Below, piece by piece: positions 51,011-58,940 of a stretch of 64,000 nt of DNA. Each line of letters starts with the position of its first letter. Positions within the stretch are counted from its first letter, which is position 1. This stretch comes from Thermomonas fusca DSM 15424. GTDB taxonomy: Bacteria > Pseudomonadota > Gammaproteobacteria > Xanthomonadales > Xanthomonadaceae. The notes beneath the pieces are model-generated. The model was not told the DNA's origin. It was given only the letters and a program-made list of their open reading frames with translations, and ran no database searches. The translations under genes and the position numbers were made by a program. The stretch is from NCBI RefSeq assembly GCF_000423885.1, contig NZ_AUIV01000021.1, positions 12,108-76,107 on the forward strand. The letters are read 5' to 3'.

Positions 51011-52131
51011 CCGCGCCCGCCGCTCTTGGACTCCCCGCTACTAACAGGGGAGTCAGTGAAACTGAACGGGTCGGAGTAATCGTTGACTGGTTCGCCGCTT
51101 CTGTTGATCTGTTCGCTGTTCTGGAAGCTCGGGACGCCGTAGGCGACCGCTGCGAACTCCTTAACGACCTGAACGGCACGCTTGGCGTGTGCGCTCCTGA
51201 GATTGCGCAGCACGTCGCGGCTCACTTCTTCGGTGATCTGTTTCAGCTGTCCGACGTTGGCCGGGGTCGCTTCTATGCATGGGTGGTTCGCCTGTTCAAC
51301 AGCGCGGGCGACAAGGTAGGGCAGGTCGAATTTGGCGGCACGCACACCAACCGCCAGGACGGCACCGTTACCGCTCGCATCGAATTGACCGGCGACGGTT
51401 GCCGCCTCTATGAAACCAGCGGCGGCAGTGACCATGCGCAGCGGTGGTCGCTGCTCGCTTCGCTGCTGGGCCTCTGCGGCGCGCGTCTTACGCGCGTCGA
51501 TCTGGCGGCAGACGATTTCCGGGGCGCATACCCGATCCAATGGGCGCTTGATCGCTACAACGACGGATCATTCGATAAGCGCGGCCAGCGCCCGAAGGGT
51601 CGATTCATTGACGACATGGGCAACGACACCGGCAAGACGTTGTATGTCGGCGTGCGCAAGTCAGAGAACCAGCTGCGCGTGTATGAGAAGGGCAAAGAGC
51701 AGGGCGACCCTGCAAGCCCTTGGGTGCGCTACGAGGGCGAATTCCACGCCAGCAATCGGCGCGAGCTTCCCCTCGACATGCTGACCGATGGTGCGCCGTA
51801 TCTCGTCGGCTGCTATCCGGTGCTGGATTTCGTGGACGGTGTGGGCGAACGGCTCCGCGTTGCTGCCGCACAAGTGCTGGCCAACTGCGTTCGCGCGGTG
51901 CGTCATTTCCGCAAGCAATACGGGCCGATGCTCAACGCGCTGCTGCACGCCGCAGGCGGTGATGAAAGCACGCTGCATCGACTGATTCAGGGCACGGCGC
52001 GTTCATCGCTGCCGAAGTGGTGCCCGCATCCCGACGAAGCCTCGCAGCTGCTGTCGGCAATCCTTTTCGCGCCGCTTGGCGCACATCAGGGCGACCAGCC
52101 CGAAACCAGCCCAAAGGAGGGCACACCATGA
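51007..52131 (+). CDS. Phage replication initiation protein (Rep, RstA-like)
   Basis: The 374-residue protein is a rolling-circle initiator of the Rep_trans/RstA type. The conserved parts are VIVDWFAASVDL (N-terminus), ARLTRVDLAADDFRGAYPIQ, KTLYVGVRKSENQLRVYEKG and WVRYEGEFHASNRRELPLDM. It should nick the phage plus-strand origin. Its counterpart is in prophage 2 at 61338. Confidence 0.9.
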   Translation: MTAPAALGLPATNRGVSETERVGVIVDWFAASVDLFAVLEARDAVGDRCELLNDLNGTLGVCAPEIAQHVAAHFFGDLFQLSDVGRGRFYAWVVRLFNSAGDKVGQVEFGGTHTNRQDGTVTARIELTGDGCRLYETSGGSDHAQRWSLLASLLGLCGARLTRVDLAADDFRGAYPIQWALDRYNDGSFDKRGQRPKGRFIDDMGNDTGKTLYVGVRKSENQLRVYEKGKEQGDPASPWVRYEGEFHASNRRELPLDMLTDGAPYLVGCYPVLDFVDGVGERLRVAAAQVLANCVRAVRHFRKQYGPMLNALLHAAGGDESTLHRLIQGTARSSLPKWCPHPDEASQLLSAILFAPLGAHQGDQPETSPKEGTP

Positions 52132-52412
52132 AGCTGCAGATTGAAATCACGGCCACGACGGCCACCACCAAGAGCGGCACCACCAAGGCTGGCAAGCCGT
52201 GGCAGATCATCGAACAGGGCGGCATGGTCACCTTCCCCAACGGGGAGCGTCGCCGCTCTTCGTTGCAGCTGGAGGCCGACGCGCCCGACCTGCAGCCTGG
52301 CATCTACGAACCGAAGGATGACGCGCTGTACCCGGGCGATTTCGGCTCGGTGCAGATCAGTATGCGCGCCAAGAACTGGCAGCGCGTCGATTCCAAGAGC
52401 GCCGGGAAGTAA
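52128..52412 (+). CDS. Phage ssDNA-binding protein (gpV-like)
   Basis: The 94-residue protein (KAGKPWQIIEQGGMVTFPNG and GDFGSVQISMRAKNWQRVDS) looks like the helix-destabilising proteins of filamentous phages, which coat single-stranded genomes before packaging. It has an AAGGAGG site and overlaps the Rep stop by four bases. Confidence 0.85.
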   Translation: MKLQIEITATTATTKSGTTKAGKPWQIIEQGGMVTFPNGERRRSSLQLEADAPDLQPGIYEPKDDALYPGDFGSVQISMRAKNWQRVDSKSAGK

Positions 52413-52415
52413 GCC

Positions 52416-52610
52416 ATGCCTCGGGTTCTCGTGTGCATGGACGAAGTGCCCGCGCCTGACGGCTCGTGCGCCGTTTCCGCGTGGCAGGAGCAACCCGCAA
52501 CCCTTCCGCCTGACCTGACGGTTGAGCAGGTTCAGGCCATCGCACCACACCTCGCGGTTCTGCTGGCCGTCGCGTGGGTGTGGCGTCAACTCGGCCGGCA
52601 ATTACGTTAA
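52416..52610 (+). CDS. Small membrane protein before the coat gene
   Basis: 64 residues: a short N-terminal part with VLVCMDEVPAPDGSCA, the segment PPDLTVEQVQAIAPHLAVLL and one helix. It parallels the 69-residue gene of prophage 2 (60811-61020: VLVMHCLAADFN, then a helix and MIRQSRR). Position and size fit a minor virion or assembly protein. Confidence 0.75.
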   Translation: MPRVLVCMDEVPAPDGSCAVSAWQEQPATLPPDLTVEQVQAIAPHLAVLLAVAWVWRQLGRQLR

Positions 52611-52623
52611 AGGAGTTTCACCA

Positions 52624-52755
52624 ATGGATGTTTCTGAAGCTGTGACCATTCTGGCGGGTCTGACCGCTGCCATCACCCTCATCGGTGCCGCCAAGCTCGC
52701 GCCGGCTGCGACCGCCGTGGCCTTCAAGTGGCTGAAGGGTGCCATCTTCGGCTGA
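52624..52755 (+). CDS. Major coat protein (pVIII-like), without signal peptide
   Basis: The 43-residue protein (MDVSEAVTILAGLTAAITLI, then AAVAFKWLKG-like end) has an acidic start, one membrane helix and a basic end, the pattern of filamentous phage major coats. No signal peptide is visible, unlike in prophage 2. A terminator follows, which would give it high separate expression. Confidence 0.85.
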   Translation: MDVSEAVTILAGLTAAITLIGAAKLAPAATAVAFKWLKGAIFG

Positions 52756-52772
52756 TAGCCGGGGTGGGAAAT

Positions 52773-52800
52773 GGGGGCGGCGTTGTCGCCCCCTTTTTTT
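52773..52800 (+). terminator. Rho-independent terminator after the coat gene
   Basis: Stem GGGGGCG/CGCCCCC (52773-52779, 52787-52793) with a 7-base loop and seven T's. It should separate the abundant coat transcript from the later genes. Confidence 0.9.
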
Positions 52801-52802
52801 CA

Positions 52803-52874
52803 ATGGGTGATGACATGGGATGGCTTGTGCTATGCGCGTTTTTGCTGGCGCTAAAAATCATGTTCGAGGATTGA
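52803..52874 (+). CDS. Very small single-helix protein (23 residues)
   Basis: MGDDMGWLVLCAFLLALKIM and an acidic end. It overlaps the adsorption-protein start in another frame. Prophage 2 has a 22-residue helix in the same place (60443-60511), which supports both as genuine pVII/pIX-like minor proteins. Confidence 0.6.
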   Translation: MGDDMGWLVLCAFLLALKIMFED

Positions 52875-54055
52875 TCCTCGGCTTCTTGGTCGTGATGTGC
52901 GCGTGGCCGATGTTCGCGTCCTCGCAGTCCTCGGGCGGCACGCTGTATGCAACGTCGATCACGGGCACGTCTGCGGGCGGCGCGGGCCTGAGTGGCACGT
53001 TGAACATGACCTACGACGCCGCCAGCAAACAGTGGTACTACCAAGCGCCCGTGTCCGTTGGCTGGGGCACACTCGGCAACGCGCTGCGCTCCGCGATGCG
53101 CGGCGCTGGCCGCTTCCTGCCCTATGTCGGTCTGGCTATGACTGCCGCCGATCTTGCCGGCTGGGATATGGCCGATGGTTGGTTTAACAAGGGTGATGGC
53201 GTTCCTTCGCGCGACATTTCGAACGGCACATCGTTCTGGTGTGCCACTCCTCAAATCGTGATGCTGCCGGCGACGTACTGCACCGAGAATAAGGAGCAGA
53301 TGCGGACCTTCATGAACGGCCAAAAAATCGGCCCAGCCGATCCGGCCTATGGTCAAACGATTACGCGCGTTCTCGATGGATGGGACGATTCCTTAGTTCT
53401 TCAATCCTTGACCGATGGCACGCTTACAGGTTCAGTCACCGTTGCGCGTCAGGTAACGCTCCCCGCTGAATATCGCACGCCGGAATATCGCCCCGCCACC
53501 GACGTGACCGAGCTGGAGCTTGTGCAGGCGATGGCGAACCTCGGCCCAGGTGCGCATCACACCATGCTCCATGATTCGAACGGACGCCCGCATATGTTCC
53601 CCGAGGTGTACTCGGCCATGCAGGGCACGGCAAACGGCATTGCCAATTCCACCGGCACGAATGTCACCGTTGGCGGCTCTCCGGTTGATCCTACGTCGCC
53701 CGACAACCCTGCACCGGTGCCCGGTGCTGATCCGCTCCCCTCGGAGCTTCCCGCCTTCTGTGAGTGGGCGAAAGTGGTTTGCGATTTCATCACTTGGTAC
53801 AAGGACGAAGGCGAGCCGTTGAAGGACGTTGAGCTGCCTGTAGAAGAGGGCATGGACCCCACCGTTTCATGGTCATCGGGCCAGTCTGCGGGTTCCTGTC
53901 CTTCGCCGGAATCCGTCGAGGTCATGGGCACAACTGTGCAGTTCACGTATCAGCCGGTGTGCGATTTTGCGACCTTCGTTCGGCCGATCTTGATCGCGGG
54001 TTCTCTCGCTATCGCGGCTTTCATCATCGCCGGTCTGAGGTCCACCAATGATTAG
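52832..54055 (+). CDS. Minor coat / host adsorption protein (pIII-like)
   Basis: About 407 residues from ATG 52832: signal peptide (cleavage near SSQ), a long secreted region, a Pro-rich linker (PDNPAPVPGADPLPSELPAF), and a C-terminal helix (FVRPILIAGSLAIAAFIIAG) that anchors it before assembly. This is the layout of pIII-like tail proteins. It has few cysteines compared with its prophage 2 counterpart, so the receptor is probably different. Confidence 0.82.
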   Translation: MRVFAGAKNHVRGLILGFLVVMCAWPMFASSQSSGGTLYATSITGTSAGGAGLSGTLNMTYDAASKQWYYQAPVSVGWGTLGNALRSAMRGAGRFLPYVGLAMTAADLAGWDMADGWFNKGDGVPSRDISNGTSFWCATPQIVMLPATYCTENKEQMRTFMNGQKIGPADPAYGQTITRVLDGWDDSLVLQSLTDGTLTGSVTVARQVTLPAEYRTPEYRPATDVTELELVQAMANLGPGAHHTMLHDSNGRPHMFPEVYSAMQGTANGIANSTGTNVTVGGSPVDPTSPDNPAPVPGADPLPSELPAFCEWAKVVCDFITWYKDEGEPLKDVELPVEEGMDPTVSWSSGQSAGSCPSPESVEVMGTTVQFTYQPVCDFATFVRPILIAGSLAIAAFIIAGLRSTND

Positions 54056-54335
54056 CGCGCTTAAACTCCTGCTTGGTTCACTGCTGGGAAATTTCATCGC
54101 TCGGATTCTCACCGGGGCAGGGCTGACCATCGTCACGGGTGCCGTTCTGGTGCCCGTTGTGACCACGGCGCTTGATGCTGCTGCGTCCTCGCTTGGTGGC
54201 GTGTCCGGTGACATTCTCGGCGTCGTGAATCTCGGCGGCTTGGGCGAATGCATGTCGATCATCGGCTCGGCAATGCTCACGCGGACGACTATCAACGCGG
54301 GCCGCGTTGGTTTGAAGAAGGCGGCTTCTGCATGA
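54048..54335 (+). CDS. DUF2523-like minor coat protein (pVI-like)
   Basis: The 95-residue protein has two to three hydrophobic segments (LLLGSLLGNFIARILTGAGL and GGLGECMSIIGSAMLT) and a basic end. The place between pIII-like and Zot genes is standard for DUF2523/pVI. It overlaps both neighbours. Confidence 0.82.
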   Translation: MISALKLLLGSLLGNFIARILTGAGLTIVTGAVLVPVVTTALDAAASSLGGVSGDILGVVNLGGLGECMSIIGSAMLTRTTINAGRVGLKKAASA

Positions 54336-55510
54336 TCACGATCATTACCGGCCAGCCGGGCAACGGCAAAACGCTGATGGCGATGGACCTGATGCGCTTG
54401 GAATATGAGCGCAATGCCGAAGCGGTGAAGCAGGGCAAGGAGCAGCCCCGCCGCTTCTTCTCCAACGTCGCCGGGGCCACGACCGAAGAGAACCCGCAGG
54501 CGTTCCCGTGGGTCGAGCGCATGCCCGATCACAACGATTGGACGAAGCTGCCGCGCGGCTCTTTCGTGCAGCTGGATGAGGCGCATTCGGACGGCCAGAC
54601 TCCGGGGCTAGAGCGATACGGCAACCTCTTTCCCTCAACCGGCAAGCCGGGGGAATCCAACGATCCGCGCATTCGGGCCATGTCCACGCACCGGCACGGC
54701 GGCTACGATCTGCAGCTTGTGACGCAGTGGCCGTCGAAGATTCATCATCAGGTGCGCACGCTCGCCGGCCTTCATGTGCACATGTCGCGCGCCTTCGGTC
54801 TGGAGCGTGCCGGCGTGTTGAAGTGGACGCGCGTGCAGGCTGACCCCTACGACGAAGCCCAGCGCGAAAAGGCCGAGGAGGAAATCTGGAAGTTCCCGAC
54901 CGACCTCTATTGCCGTTACACGTCCGCTACGCTGCACACGTCCAGCCACAAGTTCAGGGTTCCGCCAACGATCTGGAAAGGGCTTTCGGTCTTGGTCGCG
55001 GCCATCATCATTGGCTGGGTCTTTCTGTCGTGGATCAAGGGCCGCACCGCCGTTGCCGTGGACAAGGCAAAGCAGGCAGGCGCGCAGCCGTTGGGGCCGG
55101 GGCGCGCAGCGCCGGCCACGGCTGCGCCTCCTGTTGTCGTACCTGAAACTGCACCGGCTACCGGTCGATATTTCGCGCTGACAGCGCCCCCTGTGCCCAA
55201 CATCGTGGGGTACATCGACAGCCCGAAAGGTTGCCGCATGTGGGGCGACAATGGGCGGCAGCTGGACATCCCTACCGATGAATGCCGGCGCTTGGTCGCG
55301 CAAGGTCTGCCCATCCATTTCTTGCAGGAAGAGCGGGGCAGGCGTTCAGATCGCAAGGACAAGGACGCTCCCGATATGAACCCTGCGCAGCCTGTTGCGG
55401 CTGGCACGTCAACCGGCTTCGGCACGCTCGCGGCGTACGGCTCGCTCGGTGTTGGTGGTGGGGCTGATGCTGCGCCTGTCGTCCAGCCTGTTACCGTGGG
55501 CGATTCCTAG
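54332..55510 (+). CDS. zot: Zot/pI-like phage assembly ATPase
   Basis: The 392-residue protein has Walker A ITGQPGNGKTLMA at the start, Walker B FVQLDEAHSD, the Zot core (RAMSTHRHGGYDLQLVTQWP), one membrane helix at about 215-235 and a periplasmic C-terminal domain. It drives extrusion of virions through the envelope. It is the last structural gene. Confidence 0.93.
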   Translation: MITIITGQPGNGKTLMAMDLMRLEYERNAEAVKQGKEQPRRFFSNVAGATTEENPQAFPWVERMPDHNDWTKLPRGSFVQLDEAHSDGQTPGLERYGNLFPSTGKPGESNDPRIRAMSTHRHGGYDLQLVTQWPSKIHHQVRTLAGLHVHMSRAFGLERAGVLKWTRVQADPYDEAQREKAEEEIWKFPTDLYCRYTSATLHTSSHKFRVPPTIWKGLSVLVAAIIIGWVFLSWIKGRTAVAVDKAKQAGAQPLGPGRAAPATAAPPVVVPETAPATGRYFALTAPPVPNIVGYIDSPKGCRMWGDNGRQLDIPTDECRRLVAQGLPIHFLQEERGRRSDRKDKDAPDMNPAQPVAAGTSTGFGTLAAYGSLGVGGGADAAPVVQPVTVGDS

Positions 55511-55543
55511 ATTCAGATGTTCCAAAACTGCAACGACGATTAC

Positions 55544-55635
55544 CCGACGAACGGCACTTGACAATTCGAAAAGGCCAATAAAAGCCTTTAGAATCAAATA
55601 GTTACAGAATGTCAAGTTTCATCCGACGAACGGCA
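55544..55635. repeat. Structured AT-richer intergenic segment of prophage 1
   Basis: A 13-base direct repeat CCGACGAACGGCA (55544-55556 and 55623-55635) flanks an imperfect inverted repeat ACTTGACAATTC/GAATGTCAAGT (55556-55567/55607-55617), inside which is AAAGGC/GCCTTT (55570-55589). The region is much less GC-rich than its surroundings. It follows zot and could be the plus-strand origin, a packaging hairpin, or a small inserted element. The rest of 55511-55754 shows nothing clear. Confidence 0.6.
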
Positions 55636-55754
55636 TTCACCCCATAATTGCAACGATGGCTCCGGGGTCTTGACCCTGTGCGCCTTGCGCACGCTGACGC
55701 TCCACGCTTCATGCCCGCTTGCGGGCCTGCGCAGCAGACCCACGCCAACCGCTC

Positions 55755-56033
55755 CTAGGCCAGCCCGTCGAACCGTTCGCGGGCTGCGAGTCGCACCACC
55801 TGGGCGGGTTGCGGACATGGCCGGCGCATGCCGGCGCGGGCCTGTTCTTCCCATAGCAGGCCCAGCAGCCTTTCCGGCGTGATTCGGCCAGCGCGGCCGG
55901 GCGCAATCAGGAATCGGCCGGAGAACCGCCAGCCGTTCCAGCCTTCCCACGTCAACCGGAACTTGTTCTCTGCGATCCGCAGGGCGTGGTCGCGGGGCGA
56001 TTCGGTCTGGCAGTGCCAGCAGATCACGGTCAT
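55755..56033 (-). CDS. DUF3653-like phage protein (prophage 1)
   Basis: The 92-residue protein (WEGWNGWRFSGRFLIAPGRA, GRITPERLLGLLWEEQARAG, ending ARERFDGLA) parallels the prophage 2 gene at 56276. The family is seen in Xanthomonas phages and has no known function. Its start codon overlaps the stop of the displaced regulator 3' part (ATGA), so in the circular phage it is translationally coupled to the regulator gene; in the prophage it is cut off from that promoter. Confidence 0.75.
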   Translation of the reverse strand: MTVICWHCQTESPRDHALRIAENKFRLTWEGWNGWRFSGRFLIAPGRAGRITPERLLGLLWEEQARAGMRRPCPQPAQVVRLAARERFDGLA

Positions 56034-56140
56034 ACGGTCATGGCCTCCAAGTGCGGGCCAGCGACCTTGCTGGAGAACTTCCAGCGCAGCCATAGGAGAA
56101 CGTCGCCAATCAGGGTCAGGGTTCCCCTACGCCACGCTGA
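56030..56140 (-). pseudogene. Displaced 3' part of the prophage 1 regulator gene
   Basis: Read from the middle junction, the minus strand continues the regulator frame: after GMHIM come 36 residues beginning SAWRRGTLTLIGDVLLWLRW and ending in KFSSKVAGPHLEAMTV. The conserved LWLRWKFS and GPxxxEA match the displaced part of prophage 2. It is a gene part separated by integration, not a random frame. Confidence 0.85.
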
Positions 56141-56162
56141 CATAATATGCATTATGCGAAGT
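56135..56162. other. Middle dif site made from the two phages
   Basis: CGCTGACATAA (XerD half, 56135-56145), TATGCA (centre, 56146-56151), TTATGCGAAGT (XerC half, 56152-56162). Its two good halves come from prophage 1 and prophage 2 respectively. It is the only junction of the three with both arms intact, so it is probably the functioning dif of this chromosome. Confidence 0.85.
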
Positions 56163-56282
56163 TTCGCAATGCGGGCTGGTAGGCATTTCCTGACCAGCTG
56201 GCAGCTGGTTGCCCTATGGCTGCGATGGAAGTTCTCCCGTAGACCTTCCGGCCCCGACTACATCGAGGCTTTCGCATGTTGA
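56163..56282 (+). pseudogene. Displaced 3' part of the prophage 2 regulator gene
   Basis: From the junction, 39 codons continue the regulator frame (after CIMRS) with FAMRAGRHFLTSWQLVALWL, then RWKFSRRPSGPDYIEAFAC and TGA. Its stop overlaps the next ATG (56276). ALWLRWKFS and GPDYIEA match the prophage 1 part, confirming that these are the C-termini of related regulators. Confidence 0.85.
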
Positions 56283-56572
56283 GCGACACAGAACCACGTC
56301 CCTGCCACGTCCTGGGCAAGAGGCCGCCGCCGTGCGCTGAGGCGCACTACCGGCGGATCATCGACAACCACGTGACATTGCATGGCCCGTGGGCCGGCTG
56401 GCGGCTTGCCGGGCGCGATCTAGTCTCGCCCGATGGCGAGCGGATCAACCCGCAGCGGCTGCGCGGTCTGCTGTTCCGGCAAGACGCCGAGGCCCGCATT
56501 GCAACGGCGCGTGCCAGGGAAAGAAAACCCGTCGTGTTGCCGGCGCGGGAACGGTTCGGCGGGCTGGCCTAG
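56276..56572 (+). CDS. DUF3653-like phage protein (prophage 2)
   Basis: 98 residues: WAGWRLAGRDLVSPDGERIN and PQRLRGLLFRQDAEARIATA, ending ARERFGGLA. It is homologous to the prophage 1 gene at 55755. Its start overlaps the displaced regulator 3' part. Confidence 0.75.
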   Translation: MLSDTEPRPCHVLGKRPPPCAEAHYRRIIDNHVTLHGPWAGWRLAGRDLVSPDGERINPQRLRGLLFRQDAEARIATARARERKPVVLPARERFGGLA

Positions 56573-56581
56573 AATGGGCCC

Positions 56582-56917
56582 ATGGGGAAATCAGATCCGG
56601 CTTGGAGCCTCACGAATATCGTAGGCGCGGGGATCATGCTGATCGTGCTGATCGGCAGCGCGGCCGGCATTACGCAGATCGCGTCACGAAAAAAACCGCC
56701 GGTGCGCCCCGCCCCCGCACCCGAAGCGCCCAGGCAAAGCCTCGATACGGCCCGGATTCAGCGAGAACGCGACGAAGCGATGCGGCAGCTGAGGGAGCTT
56801 CGAGCGAAGGTTGCGGCTGAGCGCACTGCCGAAAAACACCAGGACGCCAAATGCATCGGCGGCGTTGTATTCGCCACGGTGGACGGCGAGCTGCGAAACG
56901 TCGGCACCTGCAGGTAA
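56582..56917 (+). CDS. Membrane-anchored coiled-coil protein of prophage 2
   Basis: The 111-residue protein has one N-terminal membrane helix (about 13-32, VGAGIMLIVLIGSAAGITQI), a Pro-rich spacer, a coiled-coil (RIQRERDEAMRQLRELRAKV) and a small end with CIGGVVFATVDGELRNVGTC, whose two cysteines may form a disulfide. I see no counterpart in prophage 1. It resembles small Rz-like proteins only in layout. Confidence 0.65.
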   Translation: MGKSDPAWSLTNIVGAGIMLIVLIGSAAGITQIASRKKPPVRPAPAPEAPRQSLDTARIQRERDEAMRQLRELRAKVAAERTAEKHQDAKCIGGVVFATVDGELRNVGTCR

Positions 56918-57045
56918 GAGCGGGTCGGCAGGAGGACGCCAGAGGCGTGCGCTTCGCGCGCGCTACGCGCAGAGCGTGAAGCGTGACCGCAGGGGCGAGC
57001 CCCTGCACCCCTGGGCGACATGAGGGTGTGCGAACATCCATTATC

Positions 57046-57103
57046 GTGACGCGTCACATATAGCTAAATGTCATTAGACATTCGTGACGAGTCACGTTAT
57101 TAT
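57046..57103 (+). promoter_or_regulatory. Promoter with GTGACGnGTCAC operators
   Basis: Palindromes GTGACGCGTCAC (57046-57057) and GTGACGAGTCAC (57084-57095) flank AATGTC-atta-GACATT (57067-57082). A -35 TAGACA (57075-57080), a 17-base spacer and -10 TATTAT (57098-57103) overlap the second palindrome, so a protein bound there would block RNA polymerase. A degenerate third copy covers the stop codon of the following gene (57417-57428). Confidence 0.7.
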
Positions 57104-57129
57104 GGTTCCGTCACCAGGAGAAGCCAGTC

Positions 57130-57420
57130 ATGCGCGATGCACTCGACCCCGGCACCATCGAAATGCCCCTGCAGCGCAAGCGTGGCCGGCCGGCTAAATA
57201 CTCATTCGGGGCGATGACGCCCGCAGAGCGCGCGAAGTCGTACCGCGAGAATCGCAAGCTGGAGGCGAGACAGGCCCTGCCCTGCATCATCCTGGACGCA
57301 GACAATCCCGTGCGGGATGCAGCGATCCTCGACGCGCTGCGCAAGGCAGTAGCCGCTGGCGATGCCAGGGCGATCCATGAACTGACCGGTGAGCTGCGCG
57401 CACGCTATCCAAATGCGTGA
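57130..57420 (+). CDS. Small basic DNA-binding-like protein of prophage 2
   Basis: The 96-residue protein has an AT-hook-like RKRGRPAKY followed by MTPAERAKSYRENRKLEARQ, a helical basic segment common in small phage/plasmid proteins of xanthomonads, and an acidic helical C-terminus. It is preceded by AGGAGAAG. Because operators overlap its promoter, it may be an autorepressor. No counterpart in prophage 1; it may be a late addition to the phage. Confidence 0.65.
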   Translation: MRDALDPGTIEMPLQRKRGRPAKYSFGAMTPAERAKSYRENRKLEARQALPCIILDADNPVRDAAILDALRKAVAAGDARAIHELTGELRARYPNA

Positions 57421-57495
57421 CGCGTGATGGAATTGCAGGGGGCCGACCGCCGCCCGACCGCTCAAAATCGCGGACGGTCAGCGGCCGGCCTGCAG

Positions 57496-58644
57496 TCAGT
57501 AGGTGGCGGAGATTGCAATCGGTTTCTGAGGCGAGCCGTCGCGCATGATGCCGTAGCTGGCAATCGGCTCGGCTGAAGACGCACGGCCAACTGATGGCTG
57601 GACAACTGCCTTGGGCGAAGGCGCAGGCGTCATGGGGAGCGGTGCAGCGCCCTGCCCTTGCGCAACCACGCGGTAAGGGTTGTAAACCTGTCCACGCGCC
57701 GCGAGGCGCCGGCATTCGGGCTCGCTGATGTCGTAGGTCGTGGCCTGCTCGGTCAGGCACGTGCAGCTGCCGTCGGCATGGTCGCCGTTGGCGTCCTTGC
57801 CTGGCTTGCTGGACATGCAGAAGAGCTGGGGATCGGCAACGACGTTGCGCTGATCGAAGACGGGGGCGGTCCAGGGCATCGTGGCGAACCTAGGCAAATG
57901 GGCCTTGGCGTAATCAGCGGCGCTTTCCCACTTGGGGGCGCTGGGGTCGCTGGAAGCCTGGGCAGCTCCTGCAGGAGATAGAAGCGAGCCGCGGCGCGTG
58001 GAGTGATCGGCCGATTGCTCGGCGATCTTGCCGGTGAAATACCACTTGAGGGCGAGCAGCACGACAACGAGGAACACGACGCCCAGGGCGAGCCAGCGCA
58101 GCCAGGTCGGAATATGCCGCTTGGTCGTGATCTTGGTGGTACTGGTGTAGAAATCGAAAACGTACTTCGGGCGAAGCCAGTCGATTACATCGTTGCAGGC
58201 GCCGTTTACGTTGCCCTGGTACTGGTTCCAGCGCTTGAGCTTGGTCTTGCTGCGAAGAACGCTGGTCTGGCGAACGTGAATGTGTTGCTCATAAAGGCCA
58301 CGAAGGAACGGATCGAGCTGCAGGCCCTGCTGGGCGATGAGAACGAAATCGAAGCCTCGGTGCCGATGCCTGGCCATCGCTTCGACGTGATCCGGCACCT
58401 TGGCGCCGGGGTTGCGGTTCGGAAAGACGGTGTAGCACTCATCGAGCAGGACGACGGATCCATCGGGCAAGTCCTGCCACTTCTCCGGATCGGCGAGGAA
58501 ATGAAAGCCGGCGCGCTGGTAATCGAAGTCCTTGATGCCGGAAGCGTAAATCTCGCGGCCTTCCTTTTTCAGCTGGAACGCGTGGTCGATGGCCCACGCG
58601 GTTTTGCCGTGGCCAGGCTGGCCGGTGACCAGAATCATGCCCAT
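57496..58644 (-). CDS. zot: Zot/pI-like assembly ATPase (prophage 2)
   Basis: The 382-residue protein has Walker A VTGQPGHGKTAWAIDHA, Walker B VVLLDECYTVFPNR, RHRHRGFDFVLIAQQGLQLD, a membrane helix at about 190-210 and a periplasmic domain with cysteines. It is clearly diverged from the prophage 1 protein although it has the same layout. Its start shares a base with the preceding stop (TAATG). Confidence 0.93.
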   Translation of the reverse strand: MGMILVTGQPGHGKTAWAIDHAFQLKKEGREIYASGIKDFDYQRAGFHFLADPEKWQDLPDGSVVLLDECYTVFPNRNPGAKVPDHVEAMARHRHRGFDFVLIAQQGLQLDPFLRGLYEQHIHVRQTSVLRSKTKLKRWNQYQGNVNGACNDVIDWLRPKYVFDFYTSTTKITTKRHIPTWLRWLALGVVFLVVVLLALKWYFTGKIAEQSADHSTRRGSLLSPAGAAQASSDPSAPKWESAADYAKAHLPRFATMPWTAPVFDQRNVVADPQLFCMSSKPGKDANGDHADGSCTCLTEQATTYDISEPECRRLAARGQVYNPYRVVAQGQGAAPLPMTPAPSPKAVVQPSVGRASSAEPIASYGIMRDGSPQKPIAISATY

Positions 58645-58937
58645 TACGGATTCGTCCCGATCTTGGAGAGGATGACGCGCTGCGCCCTCACGGCGACAGC
58701 GGCGGAGAGGATGAGCGTCACGGCCTTATCGAATGCCAGGGCGCCGGCATAGGCCATGAGGACGCTGGGAAGGCCCCCGAAATAGCCCTGTACGAAGCCT
58801 TTAAGCGCGGGCAGCGCGACTTCGTTGGTTACCAGGGCAATGCCGAACGTGAGCAACACACGGCCGAGGATGCCGGGCAAATACTGGCGCAGGGCGCCGA
58901 TGAGGGCGGCGACAAGCGCGCCAATGATCGCGGGCAT
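58644..58937 (-). CDS. DUF2523-like minor coat protein (prophage 2)
   Basis: The 97-residue protein has three hydrophobic segments (IIGALVAALIGALRQYLPGI, VLLTFGIALVTNEVAL, LAFDKAVTLILSAAVAV). Position between the pIII-like and Zot genes supports DUF2523/pVI identity. Confidence 0.8.
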   Translation of the reverse strand: MPAIIGALVAALIGALRQYLPGILGRVLLTFGIALVTNEVALPALKGFVQGYFGGLPSVLMAYAGALAFDKAVTLILSAAVAVRAQRVILSKIGTNP

Positions 58938-58940
58938 GGC

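Larger units (their letters stand above)
50010..56151 (+). mobile_element. Inovirus prophage 1 (filamentous phage)
   Basis: A complete filamentous-phage genome of about 6.1 kb lies between dif-derived junctions: regulator (minus), then plus-strand small genes, Rep, ssDNA-binding protein, small membrane protein, major coat, adsorption protein, DUF2523-like minor coat, Zot/pI assembly ATPase, and a DUF3653-like gene (minus) at the right end. No integrase is encoded, so host XerC/XerD must mediate integration. The order matches inoviruses of Xanthomonas/Stenotrophomonas. Confidence 0.93.

Noticed and set aside
56154..56282. A small independent gene starting inside the middle dif site
   Set aside because: Its sequence matches the displaced C-terminus of the prophage 1 regulator and is in frame with the prophage 2 regulator in the circular form, so it is a gene part.
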